Source: a virus
Strand: one strand, 5' to 3'
IMG/VR virus record: IMGVR_UViG_3300050821_004159
Coordinates: 1 to 46,941 of that record
Length of the DNA: 46,941 nucleotides
Position numbers and translations under genes: made by a program. The notes beneath the pieces were generated by a model, which was given only the letters and a program-made list of their open reading frames with translations, did not search any database and was not told the DNA's origin. This document shows positions 22,892 to 29,577 of the stretch, one piece after another; within the stretch, counting starts at the first letter, position 1; each line of letters begins with the position of its first letter.

Positions 22892-22920
22892 ATTCTCTGT
22901 GCATATGAACGGGATGTAAA
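22892..22920 (-). promoter_or_regulatory. Minus-strand early promoter
   Basis: On the minus strand TTTACA (plus 22915-22920) and GAGAAT (plus 22892-22897) are 17 bp apart, five and four matches to sigma70 consensus. It would drive the 22589-22858 gene with a ~30-nt leader containing the GGAGG site. Confidence 0.45.
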
Positions 22921-22940
22921 TAGATCGGATTAGTTCTTTC

Positions 22941-22959
22941 GTACGGGGTACTTCGGTAC
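22941..22959. promoter_or_regulatory. Triple GTAC operator-like array
   Basis: Three GTAC palindromes occur at 22941, 22948 and 22956 in a 19-bp stretch, the last two able to form a GTAC-TTCG-GTAC hairpin. They sit in the divergent intergenic region between the minus-strand gene and the early operon. A binding site for one of the phage regulators is a reasonable guess only. Confidence 0.3.
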
Positions 22960-22995
22960 TGGGTTGTTAGAGCGCAGGCAATAAGGAGAGCAACG

Positions 22996-23397
22996 GTGTC
23001 CCAGCCAATCCGTTGGTCAGTAAGCGTAGACGAAGAAACAGTGAGACTTGAAAAGCGTTGGCGGGAGAAGTTCTCGCCGATGACTAAAAGTCGATCCTCT
23101 GTGGTGGTGCTTCTTTTTAAGCTGTGGGATGAAGTAGCCACGGACCCCAAGGTAATTCCGCTGCTCGCAGCCCTTCAAGGATTAAAAGTTAATAAAAGTG
23201 AATACGAGCTTCCTGCCCCAACTCTCTCCGTCGAGGGCAGGGCGAAGCCTCCGGTGCGTTCGACCTTTGGCGAGGGCACGCATCGGGGGCGGGTTTCCGG
23301 CGTTAGTCGACGCAGCTGTCTGGCTTCGGTGGTAGCGGTGGCATATGGCACCTCCTTTCCCCTGCATTCTACGCGGTTTATCGGGAGGGCGGCGTGA
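22996..23397 (+). CDS. First gene of early operon, possible ribbon-helix-helix protein
   Basis: A 133-aa protein. The N-terminus RWSVSVDEETVRLEKRWREKF followed by SRSSVVVLLFKLWDEVA resembles a ribbon-helix-helix DNA-binding unit (strand then two helices) but with a longer spacer than usual. The C-terminal half is basic and poorly ordered. AAGGAG lies about 9 nt before GTG 22996. Its stop overlaps the GTG of the next gene. As first gene of the early operon it may be a regulator. The HTH/RHH call is uncertain. Confidence 0.6.
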   Translation: MSQPIRWSVSVDEETVRLEKRWREKFSPMTKSRSSVVVLLFKLWDEVATDPKVIPLLAALQGLKVNKSEYELPAPTLSVEGRAKPPVRSTFGEGTHRGRVSGVSRRSCLASVVAVAYGTSFPLHSTRFIGRAA

Positions 23398-24059
23398 TTC
23401 GCTTCATCCCAGCCTTCGTCTCTGTGGTCGCCGTTGCTCTCGCCGCAGGCTTTTCTTTTCGCGCACGTCTGCCGTGGCTCATTTCCGCGTATCTGGCCGT
23501 GCAGTGCGTGTTTGCGCTCTGCGCCTGGTGGAACCTTTGCCGCGGAGAGGAAGTGTTTCATAGCCACGGCTACCGCGTGTTTTTCGCTTCCGTTTTCGGT
23601 CTAACGCTGGCCGTCGCTTTGATCGTTTCGTTTGGTTGGCCCCTTGGTTTCCGCGTGAGCCTTGCTCTTTGGCCGTCGCTGCTCTTGACGCTCTATCTCT
23701 TGGCCGTCGCGCTCGACGCTCCGCGAGGGCTGCGCGTGACGATGATTCAGGGCGGCGTGCTTCTCTTTAACGGCGTGCTCGCGTTCATCGCCCGGGCGAA
23801 AGTGGACTCGCCGGAGCTTCGGTTTACCTCGGCTGCTCTCGCCTGCTTCTGGATTGGGCTCGGCATTTTCTTTTGGGCCTACGCGGTGGCAGAGGACGGG
23901 TGGACGGTGCAGAACCTTTTGATTCCGCCAATGCTCGGAATCGTGTGCTTTGGCTGGCTGGCGTGGAAGTTGAACGGCCTGCAGAGCGAAAGAGTACTGG
24001 AAAGCCTGCGCGACCAATCAGCTTTAACCGAGTTGCAGCACCTGGAGGCGCGGCCATGA
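23394..24059 (+). CDS. Seven-helix integral membrane protein
   Basis: A 221-aa protein with about seven membrane helices: ~4-22, 28-46, 62-82, 90-110, 117-136, 147-168 and 177-193. Loops are short, and a soluble C-terminal helix (~28 residues) ends it. No transporter or enzyme signature is seen. GGGAGG lies just upstream of GTG 23394, and it is coupled to genes on both sides. Polytopic membrane proteins are rare among phage early genes. Candidate roles are superinfection exclusion, membrane-potential change or host takeover. It is not a holin by size and place. Confidence 0.75.
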   Translation: MIRFIPAFVSVVAVALAAGFSFRARLPWLISAYLAVQCVFALCAWWNLCRGEEVFHSHGYRVFFASVFGLTLAVALIVSFGWPLGFRVSLALWPSLLLTLYLLAVALDAPRGLRVTMIQGGVLLFNGVLAFIARAKVDSPELRFTSAALACFWIGLGIFFWAYAVAEDGWTVQNLLIPPMLGIVCFGWLAWKLNGLQSERVLESLRDQSALTELQHLEARP

Positions 24060-24265
24060 AAGACCAATTCTTCGTGAGCATGACGACGTGGGCGAAGGTT
24101 CGCGGGGATTACTCGCAAGCGGAAAAGGACAAACTCAACGCCGCGATCACTGGCGAGGCCCTATGTCCGCGCGGCGTTTTCCTTGACACGGAAAAGCTTG
24201 GCGCAGAACTGACCGCGAAGATTCGAGCGGCCAACAAAGCGACGAATGCGCTGGTGCAACGATGA
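24056..24265 (+). CDS. Small early protein
   Basis: A 69-aa soluble helical protein (MKDQFFVSMTTWAKVRGDYS then an Ala/Lys-rich helix). It is coupled by ATGA to the seven-helix membrane gene and to the next gene, with GGAGG 8 nt before its start. No family is recognised. It may act with the membrane protein given the strict coupling. Confidence 0.6.
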   Translation: MKDQFFVSMTTWAKVRGDYSQAEKDKLNAAITGEALCPRGVFLDTEKLGAELTAKIRAANKATNALVQR

Positions 24266-24489
24266 GCGACTTTCAATCTCCCTATCAGCAATTTCTCGAA
24301 CAAGCAGAAAGCGAGGCAGCGATGACCCAACAAGAGCGCGACAAGATAACCGAGTTCGTGGCGAGCATGGGCTTTGAGCACACCGATGACCTGATGGTGC
24401 TAACGGAGTCCATCGAGAACCGCATGGAGGACCGTAGGCGTTTCGCTGCGAGGCGTGACGCGAAGGAGAAGGCCCATGCATCCGTGTGA
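24262..24489 (+). CDS. Small acidic helical early protein
   Basis: A 75-aa helical protein rich in Glu and Gln (QFLEQAESEAAMTQQERDKITEFVASMGFEHTDDLMVLTESIENRMEDRRR). Coupled by ATGA. The acidic helix pair could mimic nucleic acid or serve as a partner-binding hairpin, but nothing specific is recognised. Confidence 0.6.
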   Translation: MSDFQSPYQQFLEQAESEAAMTQQERDKITEFVASMGFEHTDDLMVLTESIENRMEDRRRFAARRDAKEKAHASV

Positions 24490-24724
24490 ATCAGACCGCG
24501 AGCATTCGACGGGCGAGATAGAAGAGCCGAAGGCATCGAAAGATTGCGATGAGTGCGAGCACCCGATTGCGGCGCACCACCAAGAATATGGCTGCCAAGT
24601 TGTAATCGCCGAAGAAGGAACTGCTTATCGCGGCCCGTGCGGATGCACGGCGTGGGAGCGCGAAGAGTGGCCGTGCGCATCCGTTCCGCTGGTGGATGAA
24701 GAGTTTGAAGTTCGGGCCAAGTAA
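24476..24724 (+). CDS. Cys/His-rich mini-protein
   Basis: An 82-aa acidic protein with zinc-type ligands: CDECEHPIAAHH, then YGCQVV and GPCGCTAWE. AAGGAGAAGG precedes ATG 24476, inside the end of the previous gene. Similar small CxxC...CxC proteins (an IxxHxxxxxxC..CxC layout) are common in phage operons and have no known function. It opens the series of zinc mini-proteins in this region. Confidence 0.65.
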   Translation: MHPCESDREHSTGEIEEPKASKDCDECEHPIAAHHQEYGCQVVIAEEGTAYRGPCGCTAWEREEWPCASVPLVDEEFEVRAK

Positions 24725-24759
24725 ATCCAATCGCTAAATCTACGAAAAGGAGAAGTGGA

Positions 24760-25668
24760 ATGTTGAAGATCATCAAGGCGTCAGAACCAATGCTCGTGGA
24801 ACAGATCGTACTCTGTATTTACAGTCCGCCAGGATTAGGAAAGACAACCCTGGGATTCACCGCAGATAGCCCGCTGGACTTCGACGCCGATAAGGGAGCC
24901 TACCGCGCGAAGAACCGCAAGGATACCGTTCCCGCACCAACGTGGGCCGCGATCGAGACTATGACCGCCGACGAGCTCCGGCCCTACAAAACACTGCTTC
25001 TGGATACCGCTGGCCGTGCCTTGGACCTCTTGGCCATTGACATCATCGCCAAAGACCCCAAGGCAGGTTCCGGGGGAACTTTGAACCTAAAGGGATTCGG
25101 CCAACTCAAAAAGCGCTTTTCCGATTGGCTGAAAATGGTCCGCCTGTTCGGGAAAGATGTGGTGCTCATCTGCCACATGGATGAGCAACGCAGCGGCGAC
25201 GAAGTAATCGAGCGCCTGGACGTGCAAGGCGGAAGCAAGGGGGAAATCTACAAATCCGCCGACGCGATGGGCCGCATCTTCGTCAAGAACAACGGCGAGC
25301 GGTTTATCGACTTCAACCCCCGCGAAAATTCGTTCGGCAAAAATCCATGCGAACTTCCGATCATGCCGATTCCGCTTTCGAGCGAGCGCTGCTTGGCTGA
25401 AATCATCGCCACGATCAAAGACCGCTTGAATGCTTCCGTCGAAGTAGAGAAAGAGGCCGATCGCGAAATGCAGGACTGGGGTATTGCCATCAACGAGTGC
25501 TCCACCGTCGAGGAGTTGAATCAGTTGCTCCCCGAAGTGAAAAAGGCCAGCCCTGCAATCCGCTTCCTTGCGCAGAAACGTGCAAAGGACTTGGGTTTCG
25601 CATTCGACCGGACCGCTGGAATCTACAAGCCGAACGGCGCACCGCAGACCGCTGGCGCGGCAAGGTAG
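24760..25668 (+). CDS. Sak4-like RecA-core ATPase (single-strand annealing recombinase)
   Basis: A 302-aa ATPase of the phage AAA_24/Sak4 type. Walker A is SPPGLGKTT (22-30); Walker B is KTLLLDTAG with D82. The following region LKGFGQLKKRFSDWLKMVRLFGKDVVLICHMDEQRSGD holds sensor residues and matches the family's typical layout. Sak4 proteins bind ssDNA and work with phage or host SSB in annealing and recombination-dependent replication. The next gene is a PD-(D/E)XK nuclease, its natural partner. AAAAGGAGAAG precedes the ATG. Confidence 0.85.
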   Translation: MLKIIKASEPMLVEQIVLCIYSPPGLGKTTLGFTADSPLDFDADKGAYRAKNRKDTVPAPTWAAIETMTADELRPYKTLLLDTAGRALDLLAIDIIAKDPKAGSGGTLNLKGFGQLKKRFSDWLKMVRLFGKDVVLICHMDEQRSGDEVIERLDVQGGSKGEIYKSADAMGRIFVKNNGERFIDFNPRENSFGKNPCELPIMPIPLSSERCLAEIIATIKDRLNASVEVEKEADREMQDWGIAINECSTVEELNQLLPEVKKASPAIRFLAQKRAKDLGFAFDRTAGIYKPNGAPQTAGAAR

Positions 25669-25672
25669 GCCA

Positions 25673-26272
25673 ATGCTCAGCGCCTCCGTATCGAACGTGG
25701 ACCTCTACCGCATGTGGCGCGGCAACGAAGATCTGGACACCGATTGGTTGCTGCGCCGGTTGCGCGGAGAGGACGAACAAACCGAGCAGATGAAGGCCGG
25801 GGAAGCGTTCCACAAAATTCTGGAAGCTCCCAACTTCACCGAGCAGACCGAAGTCACGCAGGGAGGTTTCTGGTTCTCGATTCTCTGCGAGATTCAACTG
25901 GCGCTTCCTCCCGTGCGGGAGCTTCCGATCGAGAAGCGTTACGGCGATTTACTCATCCGTGGGCGCGTGGACGGCTTATCCGGCAAGACCGTGACCGACT
26001 ACAAGACCACAGCGCAATTCGACGCTGACCGCTTGATGGAAGGCTACCAGTGGCGCTTCTACCTCGACATGCTGGACTGCGACACCTTCACCTGGAAAGT
26101 GTTCGTGCTCTCCCAGTACGGGAAGCCGGGACACTACGACGTTACGCAAGCCCACGAACTCACGCAGAAACGCTATCCGGGCTTGCATGGGGATTGCGAA
26201 CGGCTGGCCGCTGACTACCTGCAATTCACGCGGTCGGTCGGATTCGTAAAAGAAATAGTCGCAGCGGACTGA
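25673..26272 (+). CDS. PD-(D/E)XK recombination nuclease
   Basis: A 199-aa exonuclease-type protein. GEAFHKILE (43-51, H47) is motif I of RecB/Cas4-like nucleases. GRVDGLSGKTVTDYKTT provides D100, D109 and K111, the D-(D/E)xK active site. YQWRFYLDML follows as the usual QxxxY-type helix. There are no Fe-S cysteines, unlike Cas4. Downstream of Sak4 it likely generates the ssDNA used for annealing. ATG 25673 is preceded by an AGGTAGG site. Confidence 0.85.
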   Translation: MLSASVSNVDLYRMWRGNEDLDTDWLLRRLRGEDEQTEQMKAGEAFHKILEAPNFTEQTEVTQGGFWFSILCEIQLALPPVRELPIEKRYGDLLIRGRVDGLSGKTVTDYKTTAQFDADRLMEGYQWRFYLDMLDCDTFTWKVFVLSQYGKPGHYDVTQAHELTQKRYPGLHGDCERLAADYLQFTRSVGFVKEIVAAD

Positions 26273-26345
26273 TTTTCGTTAACTCGCCGGGGAGTTGGGG
26301 CAGGCTCGCACCCTTCCTCAACTCTTCGGCAGAAAGGAAGCGCAG

Positions 26346-26528
26346 ATGGAAGGCAGATACGACAATCACCCGCTCGTCGCTCCGCACCTGGAGCATAGGG
26401 CGATATTGCATGAGCGCATGGACGACCTACAAAAGATTCTGGAATGCGTACACGCGCTGCTGACTTGTCCGTGCGCGAATTGCCAAGGGGAACGATCTAT
26501 GGAGGTAGCTCATGCCCAGGCCCGATGA
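26346..26528 (+). CDS. Small His/Cys mini-protein
   Basis: A 60-aa protein with HLEHRAILHERMDD then a CPCANC cluster near the C-terminus. AAAGGAAG lies upstream of ATG 26346. The 72 bases before it contain only a short AACTC/GAGTT hairpin. The following gene starts within its end. Unknown. Confidence 0.55.
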   Translation: MEGRYDNHPLVAPHLEHRAILHERMDDLQKILECVHALLTCPCANCQGERSMEVAHAQAR

Positions 26529-26655
26529 CTGGTCGGATGTTCCAAGCGCGACCGAGTTGCTTAACGCGGAGAGGTGGCGGCAGAGATTCGCGATCGCTCT
26601 TTTTCTGCTGGCCTTCGCGGTGCTCTGTGCGGCGCTGGTGAGGGGATTGAATTGA
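26512..26655 (+). CDS. 47-aa membrane peptide
   Basis: A short gene with a strong GGAGG 6 nt before ATG 26512. The peptide has a polar N-terminus (PRPDDWSDVPSATELLNAERWRQR) and one membrane helix (FAIALFLLAFAVLCAALV). TGA 26653-26655 overlaps the TTG start of the next gene. It could be a small membrane toxin or anchor. Unknown. Confidence 0.6.
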   Translation: MPRPDDWSDVPSATELLNAERWRQRFAIALFLLAFAVLCAALVRGLN

Positions 26656-26948
26656 ATACCTGTATTCATCCAGACCGCCTGCTATTCGATTTCACCGTCC
26701 CCTACATGGGCGAAGTGAAAGTCTGCCTGGAATGCCGCCGAGAGCTTGCGCTGCGGACGGTGGAGAAACCGCTTGGACTTATCCCGGCAGATTGCGGACG
26801 ACTCGGTTATCGCTGCTCACGGTGTGGCGGCGAGTACACCAGTACGGACGCGATGACGTGCTCCTGCAAAGGTCGGATTGAAGAGTGTCAGCGGTCGGCG
26901 AAGTTGTTTTTGGAATGGCTGAAGTATCGAGAGTTGACGGCACGGTAG
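26652..26948 (+). CDS. Multi-CxxC zinc-ribbon protein
   Basis: A 98-aa protein with several metal knuckles: CLECRREL, YRCSRCGGEY, then CSCKG. The layout suggests a zinc ribbon plus an extra CxC. TTG start overlaps the previous TGA (TTGA), with GAGGGG about 6 nt upstream. It belongs to the dense zinc-protein group. Function unknown. Confidence 0.65.
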   Translation: MNTCIHPDRLLFDFTVPYMGEVKVCLECRRELALRTVEKPLGLIPADCGRLGYRCSRCGGEYTSTDAMTCSCKGRIEECQRSAKLFLEWLKYRELTAR

Positions 26949-26990
26949 CAAGGTCGGATCTGGTCGGTAAGCCAAAAAGGGGGATGTCCG

Positions 26991-27461
26991 GTGGCAGTAA
27001 TACGTAAGGGTATGCGTGTACGCAGCATCTATGAGCCTGACCGTGTGTTTGTTGTGGACCGCAGCTTGCTACCAGGGCGCGTGTTCCACGAAAAAGGGGC
27101 TACGCGCTGGTACACGAAGAGGGAGTTGGTTCCCGCAGGGAAGCAATTTAAGGCACCTAAAAAAGCCGCCAAGCCTGTTACTCGTGCCAAGCTGCGAGCG
27201 GTGCGGAATGAGCGTTCCTCAGCGTTCCTCAGCACTCCGCCGCTGTCCCCTAAGCGCCCGTATCAGCCAAAACTGACCTGCACCGAATGCGGCGTGGAAT
27301 TTACGCGCGGATCGAAGGCGCGAAAGTTGAAGCCGGGTGAGCGCCCGTTTTGCACAACCGCGCACCGCGTGAAATTTTGGAAGCGGCAGCAAGTTCCGAT
27401 TGTTATCCACTTTTCCACACCGAAATCCACAGATAAAAACTTGCAAAAGGGAGCCGCATGA
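26991..27461 (+). CDS. Basic protein with C-terminal zinc motif
   Basis: A 156-aa basic protein. Residues 1-50 resemble a small beta barrel (RKGMRVRSIYEPDRVFVVDRSLLPGRVFHEKGATRWYTKREL), as in KOW/SH3-like nucleic-acid binders. A Lys/Arg/Pro linker is followed by CTECGVEFTRGSKARKLKPGERPFCTTAHRVKFWKR, a zinc knuckle with C-x2-C and C..H. GTG start with AGGGGGA upstream. A nucleic-acid-binding role is likely by charge. A 10-bp tandem duplication (27211-27230) lies in the linker. Confidence 0.65.
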   Translation: MAVIRKGMRVRSIYEPDRVFVVDRSLLPGRVFHEKGATRWYTKRELVPAGKQFKAPKKAAKPVTRAKLRAVRNERSSAFLSTPPLSPKRPYQPKLTCTECGVEFTRGSKARKLKPGERPFCTTAHRVKFWKRQQVPIVIHFSTPKSTDKNLQKGAA

Positions 27462-27799
27462 GTACAGCCCCTACGAGTCACGGAAGATCGTCTAGACGTG
27501 TGGCGGCGCAAAGCGGACAAAAACCGGAGTTTTCCGCAAATCCACAGGACTCATCATCACAAGCTTTAAATACTATTCAATTCTTAAAACCTAAGAGTAA
27601 TTCTGTTTCTTGCAGTGATGAGCGCGGTGGAAAAGTGGAAAAGCGGCCGTGCAACCGCCAGGTATTCGCAAGCGAAGCGGTCGCGTTCAACTCCGCGCGG
27701 ATGCTGCGCGGCATAAAAATCGCGGTGAAGCCTGAACGCTGTGCAAAGTGTGGCTTGATGCATTTATCCCGAGACAACGGAGGGCCGGACCAGCCATGA
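27458..27799 (+). CDS. Low-complexity protein with zinc knuckle
   Basis: A 113-aa protein, Ser/Gln/Asn-rich and probably unstructured for ~60 residues, ending with a RMLRGIKIAVKPERCAKCGLMH segment (CxxC plus His). ATGA-coupled on both sides. The base composition of its first half is more AT-rich than the neighbours. Unknown. Confidence 0.55.
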   Translation: MSTAPTSHGRSSRRVAAQSGQKPEFSANPQDSSSQALNTIQFLKPKSNSVSCSDERGGKVEKRPCNRQVFASEAVAFNSARMLRGIKIAVKPERCAKCGLMHLSRDNGGPDQP

Positions 27800-28140
27800 A
27801 GAAAAATCTTCCCTACTGCAAGCATCACCCGAACGTGCGAATGAAACTCTCCATCGAGCCTATTCCGTTCCGCGATAAAGGCAATCCAAATCTGAATCGC
27901 CAAGTTCTGCGCTGCCCGGTAGTGGATAAATCCACAAAGCTGCAGTGTCCGTGGATGGAGCTGGTGCTGGACAGCGAGCGCATAGAAACCGCATTTTGCA
28001 AAACCTGCAAGAAGCCTTTGACGCTCGAAGATCATCACCGCTCAGAATGCGGAACCTGCCGCTATGCACGGCAGAAGAAAAGCATCGGGTTGCACGCGCG
28101 GTATCTGACGAAACTGGCGAGAAAGCGAGTCGCGGCTTGA
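27796..28140 (+). CDS. Double zinc-ribbon protein
   Basis: A 114-aa protein with eight or more potential ligands: YCKHHP, LRCPVVDKSTKLQCPWM, FCKTCKKPL and CGTCRYARQ, ending in a basic tail. Two zinc ribbons side by side suggest nucleic-acid or protein binding. ATGA-coupled to the previous gene. Unknown family. Confidence 0.6.
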   Translation: MKKNLPYCKHHPNVRMKLSIEPIPFRDKGNPNLNRQVLRCPVVDKSTKLQCPWMELVLDSERIETAFCKTCKKPLTLEDHHRSECGTCRYARQKKSIGLHARYLTKLARKRVAA

Positions 28141-28373
28141 GCGTAATTCCTGAAAAGCGCGAAGACCTCGTGGCGATGGGTTACGTGTACACAGGCGACG
28201 GAAAGTGCCGTGATTGCCATGTGCGGGTGGAGTGGTGGATCAAGCCAAACGGAAAGCGAGTGCCACTTACCGTTCACGAAGAGGGTAGCGGGTTGATGCA
28301 GGAGCACACCGGGAGAGTTGGATTTTTCAGGAAGCTGCACTTTCTGCATTGCCCGGAAAGGAAGGAGCGATGA
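28137..28373 (+). CDS. CxxC mini-protein of a common phage type
   Basis: A 78-aa protein with the layout GKCRDCHVRVEWWIKPNGKRVPLTVHEE...HFLHCPER. The CRxC...(W)..TPxGKxxPL...HxxxCP pattern is one I recognise as widespread in phages with unknown role. TTG start overlaps the previous TGA. Continues the zinc series. Confidence 0.65.
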   Translation: MSVIPEKREDLVAMGYVYTGDGKCRDCHVRVEWWIKPNGKRVPLTVHEEGSGLMQEHTGRVGFFRKLHFLHCPERKER

Positions 28374-28624
28374 ATACCGCGAAAGAAGTGCGCGAGGAAA
28401 AGCAGGGCCAGCTTGGCCGGCGAGAAGTAATCCTTCGCCTACTGAAAGAAGCAGGCCCGCAAGGCCGCACCAACCTGGAACTGAAAGACGTGTGCCTGCG
28501 CGTGGGCGCAAGAATCTTTGAACTGAGAGAGCGCTATGAGATCGAAACCAAACCGGAGAAACGGGGAGTCTATCGCTTTATTTTTCGCGGCGAAAAAGAG
28601 AGTCAGAGGAGATTATTCGCGTGA
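28370..28624 (+). CDS. Small winged-helix/HTH protein
   Basis: An 84-aa protein. RREVILRLLKEAGPQGRTNLELKDVCLRVGARIFELRERYEIETKPEKRGVYRF (~24-77) fits a winged helix: helix 1, helix 2, recognition helix around RVGARIFELRE, then a beta wing. Such HTH proteins of phage early regions (HTH_39-like) often regulate replication or early genes. AAGGAG precedes the ATG closely, and ATGA coupling is present. Confidence 0.65.
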   Translation: MNTAKEVREEKQGQLGRREVILRLLKEAGPQGRTNLELKDVCLRVGARIFELRERYEIETKPEKRGVYRFIFRGEKESQRRLFA

Positions 28625-28869
28625 CGCTCGGGAGGCGCTTCGAATTGTTGACGGCCCATGCCGCGCGCAACATCGCAGCACAGCGCAGAACGGAATTACT
28701 GGACTCCGTTCAGGATTGGCTGGAGTCCGATGACTGCCCGGCAGAGAGTATCGAAGAAATGTTCTACGCGCTGGCGGGAGTGGCGGCAATTTGCATGAGC
28801 GAGTATTGCGAAGAAGTGCAGGCGAGGATCGGCGGAGAAATCCTTGAGCGGGAGATGAAGCAGGGATGA
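28621..28869 (+). CDS. Small helical early protein
   Basis: An 82-aa helical protein (RRFELLTAHAARNIAAQRRTELLDSVQDWLES, then EEMFYALAGVAAICMSEYCEEVQARIGGEI). GTG start with GAGGAG 9 nt upstream, overlapping the previous stop. Its own TGA overlaps the next ATG. Unknown. Confidence 0.6.
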   Translation: MTLGRRFELLTAHAARNIAAQRRTELLDSVQDWLESDDCPAESIEEMFYALAGVAAICMSEYCEEVQARIGGEILEREMKQG

Positions 28870-28973
28870 TGACCGAACGTCTGCGCACCCGTCACATTCT
28901 AGTGGTGTGCGGGATCTGTTTCTTTTGGTGCTGGCAGTTTGCGAAGGCTTTGGCGGCGAGCATTGGACAGTGA
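28866..28973 (+). CDS. 35-aa membrane peptide
   Basis: ATG 28866 overlaps the upstream TGA. The peptide has a basic start (MMTERLRTRH) and one hydrophobic, aromatic and Cys-rich helix (ILVVCGICFFWCWQFA). Small size makes the call tentative. Coupling and a positive-inside pattern support it. Confidence 0.45.
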   Translation: MMTERLRTRHILVVCGICFFWCWQFAKALAASIGQ

Positions 28974-29171
28974 AAGGAGGATTGCAGCAAACAGGACGGG
29001 GAGCGGCATTCAGAGGGGAGTGAGAAATATCTGATCACTCCAGCGAGCGGAGATGGTACCCGACAGAAAATCGGGGCAACTGCCGGCGCTAGTACATCCT
29101 GAGGGGCCGTCACGCGGGGACGAGGCAAGCCCAGCACAGTTTTTGTAGAGGTTAAATCTGAAAGGAGCAAT

Positions 29172-29378
29172 GTGGACATAAACAACATCTTCACCTATCA
29201 CTCGCCGCGACCGGAGCAACTTCCGAAGTATGAAGCAATCCGCGCGAAGGCGAAGGAGTTGGGCCAAGTAATCGTGGACAACACGCCGACCTGCGCAGAC
29301 CAAACCGCTGCGATTCGCTTGCTGCGTGAAGCGGTGATGACGGCGAATGCCGCTATCGCACTAGATGGAAAACTCTGA
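29172..29378 (+). CDS. acb2: Acb2/Tad1-hairpin-type cyclic-nucleotide sponge (anti-CBASS candidate)
   Basis: A 68-aa all-helical protein. IFTYHSPRPEQLPKYEAIRAKAKELG, then TPTCADQTAAIRLLREAVMTANAAIA, closely follows the pattern I know for the Acb2/Tad1 helical hairpin: FTYHxP..Q..Y..IR..A...A near the N-terminus and L..A.M.ANA.IA near the C-terminus. Proteins of this type form hexamers that sequester cyclic di- and trinucleotides and so block CBASS abortive immunity. Y9 and K26 lie where ligand-contacting Tyr and Lys are expected. GTG 29172 has AAAGGAG 4 nt upstream; the overlapping ATG 29170 meets TAA after three codons. A 198-bp gap with no convincing gene lies upstream. Confidence 0.8.
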   Translation: MDINNIFTYHSPRPEQLPKYEAIRAKAKELGQVIVDNTPTCADQTAAIRLLREAVMTANAAIALDGKL

Positions 29379-29388
29379 GGCAGATCGC

Positions 29389-29577
29389 GTGAGTGGCCCT
29401 CTCTGCGGTGCCCGCTGGCTAGAAAGCACTGAAGTGTTCTGTCAGCGGGAGCCGCATACATCGGGAGAATGCTTTTCCAAGATACAGATCATTTATGAAA
29501 ACGGGATTGTAGGGAAGGCGGAGATTACTTGGAAAGATTTCAGGGAGGAACGACTTGAGCGAGCACCTAGCATTTGA
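29389..29577 (+). CDS. Small Cys-containing early protein
   Basis: A 62-aa protein (from GTG 29389) beginning MSGPLCGARWLESTEVFCQREPHTSGECFSK, with three Cys and a His, followed by two beta strands. GAGG (29377-29380) overlaps the stop of the Acb2-like gene and lies 8 nt before the GTG. ATG 29365 would give 70 aa but has no ribosome site. It overlaps the RNA ligase start by 23 bp. Direct linkage to the Acb2-like gene makes it worth testing as a second counter-defence factor. Confidence 0.6.
   Translation: MSGPLCGARWLESTEVFCQREPHTSGECFSKIQIIYENGIVGKAEITWKDFREERLERAPSI

Noticed and set aside
22485-22919. 144-codon plus-strand frame opposite 22589-22858
   Set aside because: Ser/Ala-rich with no ribosome site. 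The minus-strand gene has GGAGG, a promoter and better protein character.
25568-25672. N-terminal extension of the nuclease gene
   Set aside because: Overlaps the Sak4 gene by 100 bp and encodes Arg/Ser-rich shadow sequence. ATG 25673 begins just after the Sak4 stop.
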